Shown here piece after piece: positions 1 to 4,205 of a stretch of DNA of 5,349 nt. The notes under the pieces were generated by a model, which saw only the letters and a list, made by a program, of their open reading frames with translations, was not told the origin of the DNA and did no database searches. Source of the DNA: Nanobdellota archaeon (lineage in GTDB: Archaea; Nanobdellota; Nanobdellia; Pacearchaeales; GW2011-AR1). Within the stretch, counting starts at the first letter, position 1. Each line of letters opens with the position of its first letter. Made by a program: the position numbers and the translations under genes. Location of the stretch: assembly GCA_030704765.1 (NCBI GenBank), contig JAUYDD010000216.1, positions 1 through 5,349 on the forward strand, given 5' to 3'.

Positions 1-132
1 CAATTCTCGAGCACAAGAAAATTCTTTCAGATGAATTTTCTGTGCAGAAAATCTTTCTGAAAAGATTTTCTTGCCATCAAAATTTTTCAGAAAATTTTGT
101 GGCGCCGAAAACTTCTGAAAGTTTTCGTGCGC
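1..132. repeat. Tandem array of palindromic hairpin units, 29-bp period
   Basis: Four hairpins lie end to end at 11-45, 44-74, 73-103 and 102-132. Neighbours share a GC dinucleotide, so the period is 29 bp (33 for the outermost). Each has a 13-14 bp stem starting GC and containing an A/T-rich block (GAAAA or CAAAA pairing with TTTTC or TTTTG), and a central TCAG or CTGA. Each stem has one unpaired base: in the 5' arm of TCAG units and the 3' arm of CTGA units. The units alternate TCAG, CTGA, TCAG, CTGA, so successive units are inverted. Stem sequences differ but pairing is kept. Positions 1-10 look like the 3' arm of a further unit cut by the window edge. No gene is present. The alternating arrangement resembles bacterial REP/BIME elements, but homology is not shown and the function is unknown. 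Confidence 0.9.
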
Positions 133-230
133 ATCCTAAAATCAAGGGCCAATCAAACCACACTCGCCAGCAGGCGATTTTTTAGCTGTGGCAAAAAACC
201 TTTAGGGTGTGGTGGATTGTTTTTTTGATA
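133..230 (-). repeat. Array-adjacent ~100-bp element, left copy
   Basis: This stretch is repeated inverted at 5210-5310. The differences are one substitution (T at about 141) and a 3-bp deletion near 215. Reading outward on the minus strand, it ends in AGGAT directly against the first hairpin unit, exactly as in the right copy. It holds an internal imperfect palindrome (150-163 with 207-219), a small GC hairpin (165-176) and two T-runs. It is a member of an interspersed family that travels with the hairpin array. Whether it acts as a leader, a terminator or a mobile-element end is not decided by the sequence. Confidence 0.9.
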
Positions 231-341
231 ATATTTCAGTTCTACTTTGAATTCATCAGCTATAATCTTCAATCTTGAAATATACAAGTCAATTTTCTCT
301 ACTTTTTTCTTCGCTTTCTAATCAAGGCCTATAAATGACAT
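153..341 (-). pseudogene. Possible broken small ORF running into the repeat element
   Basis: An ATG at 341 overlaps the last codons of the zinc-ribbon gene and opens a frame that reads MSFIGLD, then TAG at 318-320. It then stays open for 55 more codons to TGA at 153-155. The open part (317-156) encodes a lysine-rich, amphipathic stretch such as KVEKIDLYISRLKIIADEF, which looks coding-like, and continues into the repeat element. After the TAG there is no in-frame ATG. It may be a decayed gene whose 3' end was replaced by the repeat, or a chance open frame. The overlap with the upstream gene would fit translational coupling. No family is recognised. This and the flanking non-coding bases account for 231-328, where I see nothing else. 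Confidence 0.2.
165..183 (+). terminator. Hairpin plus T6, terminator-like, inside left element
   Basis: CGCC (165-168) pairs with GGCG (173-176) around the tetraloop AGCA, and A plus six T follow (178-183). Read on the plus strand this is a compact terminator-like signal that would stop transcription leaving the hairpin array. A larger enclosing helix (150-163 with 207-219) is itself followed by seven T at 220-226, giving a second nested signal. Archaeal termination relies mainly on the T-run, so the assignment is plausible but untested. Confidence 0.55.
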
Positions 342-571
342 CCAGAAGGATCTGGATTATCTATTCTACCGCAATTATGGCATTCAATAACTTTATAATA
401 TCCTTTAGGAAGAAGAATCACTGTAACATTTTTTGTATTGCATTCAGGGCATCTGATTTCTATTTCTTCAAATGTTCCAGGTGTTTTTAATATGTGGTCT
501 TGCATATTTGTGTTTTGTTTAAAGATAAACACTATTAGAATCACTATTTTTCTTATACAGTATTGAAGCAT
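329..571 (-). CDS. Small zinc-ribbon protein
   Basis: An 80-residue protein with two CxxC knuckles, CPEC (41-44) and CHNC (64-67), separated by 19 residues that would form the ribbon strands. This is the usual layout of a single Zn-ribbon, a fold found in many archaeal transcription, ribosome and RNA-binding proteins. The specific role is not recognisable. A short hydrophobic run at about 9-17 precedes the ribbon. The start is uncertain. A TATA-like TTTTAAATA lies about 29 nt upstream of the ATG at 571, fitting a leaderless mRNA. However, a second ATG at 505 gives a 58-residue protein of just the ribbon plus a short lead-in, and another TATA-like run at 578-587 would suit it. No Shine-Dalgarno motif is seen at either start. 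It diverges from the anchored protein at 665. Confidence 0.75.
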   Translation of the reverse strand: MLQYCIRKIVILIVFIFKQNTNMQDHILKTPGTFEEIEIRCPECNTKNVTVILLPKGYYKVIECHNCGRIDNPDPSGCHL

Positions 572-595
572 AGGAAGTATATATTTTGATATTAT

Positions 596-604
596 TATTT
601 AAAA
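596..604 (-). promoter_or_regulatory. TATA box of the zinc-ribbon gene
   Basis: On the minus strand the sequence TTTTAAATA is centred about 29 nt before the ATG at 571, the archaeal TATA-to-start distance for a nearly leaderless transcript. A second AT-rich candidate at 578-587 would instead serve the internal ATG at 505. Confidence 0.45.
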
Positions 605-616
605 GTGGTAACAAAT

Positions 617-631
617 CGAAAGATTTATAAA
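617..631 (+). promoter_or_regulatory. BRE/TATA promoter of the anchored orphan gene
   Basis: CGAAAG (617-622) resembles a TFB-recognition element. It is followed directly by ATTTATAAA (623-631), a good archaeal TATA box. Transcription would begin near 653, leaving a leader of about a dozen nucleotides that contains the Shine-Dalgarno motif AGGAG (654-658). Confidence 0.6.
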
Positions 632-664
632 AGCAGAGGTTTTAGAATTATATAGGAGTTTAAT

Positions 665-1147
665 ATGAGACTAAGAAATTTAGCAGTCTTTGTGCTGGGT
701 GGATGGGTTTTATTCACAGCATTAAAAACACAAGAAAGCAGAGAATCATTACAAAGAGATTCTAAGTCTACTTGGAACTATGCAGTGCAAACTGCAGAAT
801 ATGTTAAATCAAAATATGGCCAATCAAATTCTGGACCAGATAAACCTAATAATCCAAAAGATAGGAGTTTATGGGGCTTAATTTTTAATGAAAAAGAAAA
901 TTCAGATATAACTCCCAAGTCTTTTTCACAAGAAACAGTTCCTAACCCGAGAGATTTAACAGATGGCTCAAAAGGACCTGCAGAAAATGATTTTAATAGA
1001 AAATATGGTTATGATTCAAGAGTTCATTCTGCTATAATAGACCCTGAACATGCAAAAATCCCCCATGATACTTTGATATACCAGGGAAGCAATGCTCCAG
1101 GAACTGTTCATCATATGTATAAGGATAGCATGTTTGGGAATAAGTAA
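665..1147 (+). CDS. Membrane-anchored orphan protein, extracytoplasmic domain
   Basis: A 160-residue protein of unrecognised family. Residues 1-4 are basic and 5-20 form one hydrophobic helix, so it is probably an N-terminal signal anchor with the rest outside the membrane. A charged region follows (21-55), then a Pro/Asn/Ser/Gly-rich, low-complexity middle (about 52-110). The more ordered C-terminus is rich in His, Tyr and Gly (DPEHAKIPHD at 126-135; HHMYKD at 149-154). There is no lipobox cysteine; the protein has no cysteine at all. The start is well supported: AGGAG at 654-658 sits 6 nt before the ATG, one of only two clear Shine-Dalgarno sites here. The gene is monocistronic, ending at a hairpin and T-run near 1178-1205. 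The function could be a surface protein, but nothing shows a specific activity. Confidence 0.75.
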   Translation: MRLRNLAVFVLGGWVLFTALKTQESRESLQRDSKSTWNYAVQTAEYVKSKYGQSNSGPDKPNNPKDRSLWGLIFNEKENSDITPKSFSQETVPNPRDLTDGSKGPAENDFNRKYGYDSRVHSAIIDPEHAKIPHDTLIYQGSNAPGTVHHMYKDSMFGNK

Positions 1148-1177
1148 TGACTTAGTCTCTTTTAAATATTCCTATAA

Positions 1178-1205
1178 AAGATTGCAATAAATCTTCAGTT
1201 TTTTT
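1178..1205 (+). terminator. Hairpin plus T7 terminator after the anchored orphan gene
   Basis: AAGATT (1178-1183) and AATCTT (1190-1195) form a 6-bp stem around GCAATA. CAG and seven T (1199-1205) follow. It lies 30 nt after the stop codon at 1145-1147 and just before the end of the convergent membrane-protein gene. Confidence 0.6.
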
Positions 1206-1213
1206 ATTAGATT

Positions 1214-1465
1214 CTAATCTTCTATTTTTTCTTTTTTATTCAAAATATTGTAAATGAATAAATGGACAACTCCAAATCCAAGTGTAAAAAGAGTTATTAT
1301 TGTTATTCCAATCATGGGTATTTTTAAGGTTTTTATATCATACTTGTAATAGAAAGTGAAGGTAAAAAGCCATATCAAGAAATATGCAAATGCTAATAAA
1401 AACACAAAAATAGGTTTTGGCTTTCTTGAAACTAATCCAGCTGATTCTAAATCTTTTAATGTCAT
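1214..1465 (-). CDS. Small two-helix membrane protein
   Basis: An 83-residue protein of unrecognised family. A polar N-terminus (1-18) with a basic patch RKPKP (14-18) leads into a first strongly hydrophobic, aromatic-rich helix at about 19-39. A short basic loop (41-48) separates this from a second helix at about 50-72, and the tail is charged (KKEKIED). The basic patches suggest both termini are cytoplasmic. It starts 26 nt after the stop of the methionine aminopeptidase gene on the same strand with no TATA box in the gap, so the two are probably co-transcribed. The upstream AGAG is at best a weak ribosome site. The pairing with the aminopeptidase may be simple operon neighbourhood. Confidence 0.75.
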   Translation of the reverse strand: MTLKDLESAGLVSRKPKPIFVFLLAFAYFLIWLFTFTFYYKYDIKTLKIPMIGITIITLFTLGFGVVHLFIYNILNKKEKIED

Positions 1466-1491
1466 TTTACTCTTTTGATATTCATTAGGAT

Positions 1492-2538
1492 TTATTTTGT
1501 TGTCACAATTATTTTTCCATCTATTGTCTTGATAAAAGTATGTTCTGCTTGAGCTACTTCTTTATGCGAGACTTCAATCAATTGGGGATAACTGTGGATT
1601 ATTTTATTTTGCTCAAGTTCTTTTAGTGCTAAACGAGACATTGGCCCGAATTTTTCTTGAACTTCTCTTAAAGAAAAAGGAAGAGTTTGTTTTTTCTTCC
1701 AGACATATTCTAATATCTTCCTGGCTGTTGGGCCTCTCGGAGTCTTGAAATTGACTATGCAATAGATATTGCTTGGAGGGCCTTCAAATATCTTACCTTC
1801 TCCATAAGTTGCAAAAGGTTCAATTGCATAAGCACCTGTGTCTAATTTATTAGGATTATTATTTGCGTGATTTGGGATTGTAATTCCTGCATGAATATTA
1901 TATCTTTCTAGAGAATGTCCGCATAGATTGACTATTGGTGAAAATCCTTTATTTTCAATTGCTTTTTGTATTTCTTTTCCTATGTCATTTAAACTTGGAT
2001 TTTTATCTAAAGTTTTTAATGCAGCTTCTAATGCTTCTAAAGACGCATTAATAAGTTCTTTATGCTTATTATTCCCTGATAGGTCAAGAGTGAATGCTGA
2101 ATCTGCTATATATCCATTTATATGAATACCAAGGTCTATTTTCAAAAGACCTTTAGCTGTTGTTGTGTCTTCTAAAGTAGGATGATAATGAGCAGCAATA
2201 TCATCTATTGATAGATTTACAGGAAATGCAACTTCACCTCCAAGTTCAGTTATCTTATCTTCTATTTTTTTTGCTATATCAACAAGAAGCATGTCTTTTT
2301 TTATCAATGATTTTGCAAAATTCCGGACTTCTTTTAATATTTCTCCTGCTTTTAAATATGATTCAAGTTCATCTAAGGATTTAGAGTCAATTTTAATATC
2401 TGATGAAGATTCTTCTATTTTTTCTGATTTAGATTTCCTGATTTTTTCTTTAACAACTTTAGAACTAGATTTATCTTTTATTATTTTCCCTAAATGTTCT
2501 CTTACTCCGTTGTTTCCGCCATATGATTTTTCTGTCAT
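1492..2538 (-). CDS. map: Methionine aminopeptidase, type II (archaeal), with N-terminal extension
   Basis: Removes the initiator methionine from nascent proteins in the cytoplasm as a dinuclear metal hydrolase. All expected residues are visible by comparison with the Pyrococcus enzyme family. His117 in IAAHYHP is the substrate-site histidine. The metal ligands are Asp135 (KIDLGIH), Asp146 (GYIADSAF), His208 (CGHSLERY), Glu240 (AIEPFAT) and Glu332 (AQAEHTFI), and the second active-site histidine is His216. The type II insert, a helical winged-helix-like segment, covers about 268-325. The catalytic domain starts near residue 53. The preceding ~52 residues are Lys/Ser/Glu-rich and probably disordered, making the protein about 50 residues longer than the roughly 295-residue archaeal norm. 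The start is supported by a TATA box about 29 nt upstream of the only ATG before the domain. It is divergent from the orphan gene at 2644 and probably co-transcribed with the membrane protein at 1214-1465. Confidence 0.96.
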   Translation of the reverse strand: MTEKSYGGNNGVREHLGKIIKDKSSSKVVKEKIRKSKSEKIEESSSDIKIDSKSLDELESYLKAGEILKEVRNFAKSLIKKDMLLVDIAKKIEDKITELGGEVAFPVNLSIDDIAAHYHPTLEDTTTAKGLLKIDLGIHINGYIADSAFTLDLSGNNKHKELINASLEALEAALKTLDKNPSLNDIGKEIQKAIENKGFSPIVNLCGHSLERYNIHAGITIPNHANNNPNKLDTGAYAIEPFATYGEGKIFEGPPSNIYCIVNFKTPRGPTARKILEYVWKKKQTLPFSLREVQEKFGPMSRLALKELEQNKIIHSYPQLIEVSHKEVAQAEHTFIKTIDGKIIVTTK

Positions 2539-2560
2539 GATATCAGAATTAGAGTTTTTA

Positions 2561-2571
2561 TGTATTTAAAG
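2561..2571 (-). promoter_or_regulatory. TATA box of the aminopeptidase gene
   Basis: On the minus strand CTTTAAATACA is centred about 29 nt before the ATG at 2538. No Shine-Dalgarno motif lies between, so the transcript is likely leaderless. This supports the upstream ATG and hence the N-terminal extension. Confidence 0.55.
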
Positions 2572-2608
2572 ATAGTTGTTAGGGAAAATTATCTAAACAC
2601 TAAGCACA

Positions 2609-2617
2609 TATAAATTT
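2609..2617 (+). promoter_or_regulatory. TATA box of the orphan gene at 2644
   Basis: TATAAATTT lies about 31 nt upstream of the ATG at 2644 with no Shine-Dalgarno motif between, fitting a leader of only a few nucleotides. Together with the minus-strand box at 2561-2571 it makes 2539-2643 a compact divergent promoter. Confidence 0.5.
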
Positions 2618-2643
2618 AAAAATTTATTAAATAATAAATCTAA

Positions 2644-3180
2644 ATGAGCAATTTAGAATTAACAGTTTCAAGAGAACAAGTAACTAGTTTTTTAAAAGAT
2701 GAATTTGAAGATTATATGATTGATTCACAAAGAGATAGACCTACATGGGGTGTTGATAATTATTCAGGTAATATTCTTGGAATGACAATTGTAAGAGTAG
2801 GGAATTGGAGAAAGTTTTTACCATTACCTGAAGAAATTAGGAATTATTTTAATAAGGTAATTTCATTAGGTATTTATTTTGAACAATCATTATCAGAAAT
2901 AATTGGTTCTAATCCATTTAAAGATAAAGAAAAAGGTGCAAATGAACATTATGATGTATTAGTTAAACTTGTTGGAATTTATAATAGGGGATTGGAATTA
3001 GAACAACAAAATCCTGATATCCCTGAATTAAAAACCCTTAATGTTTGCTTAAAACGACAAGTTATCATCACTAATATTTTATTTGACCCTGAAAAAAGAG
3101 ATTGGAAATTTAGACATTTAATGTGGAGTGAGCCACAAGAATTTATGAAATATATTGATGTAATTGGTAATAATTGTTGA
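2644..3180 (+). CDS. Orphan soluble protein, function unknown
   Basis: A 178-residue protein of unrecognised family with no signal peptide or membrane segment, so it is presumably cytoplasmic. Visible features are an acidic N-terminal helix (EQVTSFLKDEFEDYM, 11-25) and a Trp/Gly-containing segment (RPTWGVDNYSGNILG, 32-46). A predicted helical middle follows (62-87 and 101-121), and an aromatic, charged C-terminal part contains DPEKRDWKFRHLMW (148-161). The two cysteines (135, 178) form no metal motif. Codon use leans strongly to A/T-ending codons, more so than the gene at 3357-3728, which could reflect a different origin or lower expression. It is divergent from the aminopeptidase and appears to be its own transcription unit; a T5 run at 3183-3187 follows the stop. 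Confidence 0.75.
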   Translation: MSNLELTVSREQVTSFLKDEFEDYMIDSQRDRPTWGVDNYSGNILGMTIVRVGNWRKFLPLPEEIRNYFNKVISLGIYFEQSLSEIIGSNPFKDKEKGANEHYDVLVKLVGIYNRGLELEQQNPDIPELKTLNVCLKRQVIITNILFDPEKRDWKFRHLMWSEPQEFMKYIDVIGNNC

Positions 3181-3208
3181 AGTTTTTAAAAAATTTAGGA
3201 TTCTGGGG

Positions 3209-3218
3209 TATATAAATA
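3209..3218 (+). promoter_or_regulatory. Strong TATA box before the 23-codon ORF
   Basis: TATATAAATA, preceded by a G/T-rich stretch, is the clearest TATA match in the window. It predicts initiation near 3238-3240, about 8-10 nt before the ATG at 3248. It could drive the small ORF together with the gene at 3357. Confidence 0.55.
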
Positions 3219-3247
3219 TTTAAAATTTAACTCTTTGTAGGATTTTT

Positions 3248-3319
3248 ATGGTTAAGGAAAGGTTTAGTGAACTTGAAAGTAGGAGAGGTAAAACTGAAGA
3301 TGATTTTATGAATTGGTAA
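3248..3319 (+). CDS. Possible 23-residue leader peptide
   Basis: ATG at 3248 to TAA at 3317-3319 encodes a charged, helix-prone 23-residue peptide beginning MVKERFSELESRRGK and ending DDFMNW. The only support is its position: the ATG is about 35 nt after a strong TATA box and is the first ATG of the predicted transcript, and the ORF ends 37 nt before the next gene. It could be a real microprotein, an upstream ORF controlling the downstream gene, a decayed gene fragment, or chance. There is no homology I can recognise. Confidence 0.3.
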   Translation: MVKERFSELESRRGKTEDDFMNW

Positions 3320-3323
3320 AAAA

Positions 3324-3330
3324 TTTAAAG
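3324..3330 (+). promoter_or_regulatory. Possible TATA box of the gene at 3357
   Basis: TTTAAAG sits about 30 nt upstream of the ATG at 3357, so a separate leaderless transcript is possible. It is weaker than the box at 3209-3218, which could also serve this gene. Confidence 0.3.
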
Positions 3331-3356
3331 TATCTAAATCTTTAATTACAGGTAAA

Positions 3357-3728
3357 ATGGCATTAAGGTTTCCGACTCATGAGGATTTGTATAAAACAAG
3401 AGCATATGCTCAAGCTGAAAAAGAGGGTTTGACAGGCAGGGAATACTATCAGAGAGCAATGGAGCTATATGAGCAGGCTGTATATATTAAGCCGAGATTT
3501 AAAAGAGTCTGTTTAGAAGAAGAGCTGGCTAATCTGGCTTTAGAGTGGAGAGCAGTTAATGATGCGAATCTGGATAGAGTAAAAAAGATGAGGAAGAAAA
3601 TTGACAGAAAAGCTTTTGCTTTGGTCAGAAGATGCTGCAGTGTCAGGAAGAGATTTACTGAAATAGCTAAAGATTATTATAAGACTTATAGAAACCTTAG
3701 AAAAGATGCTCCAATGTATATTGCTTAA
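3357..3728 (+). CDS. Basic all-helical orphan protein
   Basis: A 123-residue protein of unrecognised family with many Arg, Lys, Tyr, Ala and Glu residues, almost certainly helical throughout. Residues 28-47 (REYYQRAMELYEQAVYIKPR) resemble the second helix of a tetratricopeptide repeat, but only one such unit is visible. Residues 72-117 form a highly basic helical region (DRVKKMRKKIDRK, RRCCSVRKRF, YRNLRKD), suggesting binding to nucleic acid or ribosome; this is inference from charge only. Cysteines 52, 93 and 94 make no zinc motif. Codons with G or C (CTG, GAG, CAG, AGG) are commoner than in the preceding gene. It has no Shine-Dalgarno motif. Its stop overlaps the convergent RNA-binding gene's stop within TTAA (3725-3728). 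Confidence 0.75.
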   Translation: MALRFPTHEDLYKTRAYAQAEKEGLTGREYYQRAMELYEQAVYIKPRFKRVCLEEELANLALEWRAVNDANLDRVKKMRKKIDRKAFALVRRCCSVRKRFTEIAKDYYKTYRNLRKDAPMYIA

Positions 3729-4171
3729 TTTTTTATCCTTCTTTCTTTAGGGATGAAATTTGAGATTTTTTCTCCTGTAGATTTTCCACATCCTAAGAAT
3801 TCGTTATTATTCCTCAGGATATACCATCCTTTATCAGTCTTGATATCAAGGTCATTACCTTTCATCCATTCCTGTGTTTGTTCATCTACTAGTTCAAGGA
3901 TATTCTTTGTAATCTGGTTTTTTAAAATCTGTATACCATCAAGTGTTAATCTTAGTTCTTCTCGTTCCCATTTTGCAAAATATAGGCCAACATTTTCTAT
4001 ATTCACTTTATTATCAAGATGATACAATTCTATCCTTGATAAGTTTCCTGAATATAATCTCAATTTTTCATTTCCAAACAAGATTATCAAATAAGGAAGC
4101 TTTTTTATCCCATATTGTTCATTCAATTGATTAATTATCTTCTTTTTTTCTGTGTTTAATAAAGGTTTCAT
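3725..4171 (-). CDS. NOL1/NOP2/fmu-type RNA-binding protein with C-terminal PUA-like domain
   Basis: A 148-residue protein resembling the stand-alone archaeal relatives of the C-terminal domain of NOL1/NOP2/fmu methyltransferases. The central GLYFAKWEREELRLTLDG (62-79) and the C-terminal GWYILRNNNEFLGCGK...ISNFIPKERRI (115-146) are the typical PUA-like signature, with the conserved GCGK turn and the PKERR end. It presumably binds rRNA or tRNA and may guide or assist the methyltransferase encoded just upstream. I chose the ATG at 4171 because GGAG (4180-4183) lies 8 nt before it. The frame is open to a GTG at 4219, which would add 16 residues and overlap the methyltransferase gene, but that start is less well supported. 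With the ATG, 34 nt separate the two genes, and co-transcription is likely. Confidence 0.85.
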   Translation of the reverse strand: MKPLLNTEKKKIINQLNEQYGIKKLPYLIILFGNEKLRLYSGNLSRIELYHLDNKVNIENVGLYFAKWEREELRLTLDGIQILKNQITKNILELVDEQTQEWMKGNDLDIKTDKGWYILRNNNEFLGCGKSTGEKISNFIPKERRIKN

Positions 4172-4179
4172 AATTTTTT

Positions 4180-4183
4180 CTCC
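4180..4183 (-). promoter_or_regulatory. Shine-Dalgarno site that sets the start at 4171
   Basis: GGAG on the minus strand lies 8 nt before the ATG at 4171. It favours this internal start over the upstream GTG at 4219 and fits translation of a second cistron in an otherwise leaderless operon. Confidence 0.55.
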
Positions 4184-4205
4184 ATTGCAATCATTTTTAA
4201 ATATT

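Noticed and set aside
1..132. CRISPR array with a leader
   Set aside because: The units are self-complementary almost throughout and abut by shared bases. There are no identical repeats separated by unique spacers, and no cas gene is in the window.
1..132. Integron attC sites
   Set aside because: Bulged hairpins recall attC, but they are directly tandem with no gene cassettes between them, and no integrase is seen.
1148..1213. Terminator for the minus-strand membrane-protein gene
   Set aside because: On the minus strand the region is mostly A-runs with no clear T-run after the stop; the hairpin and T-run there suit only the plus-strand gene.
1928..2569. Plus-strand open frames inside the aminopeptidase gene
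   Set aside because: They lie antisense to a gene whose motifs are complete and have no supporting motif of their own.
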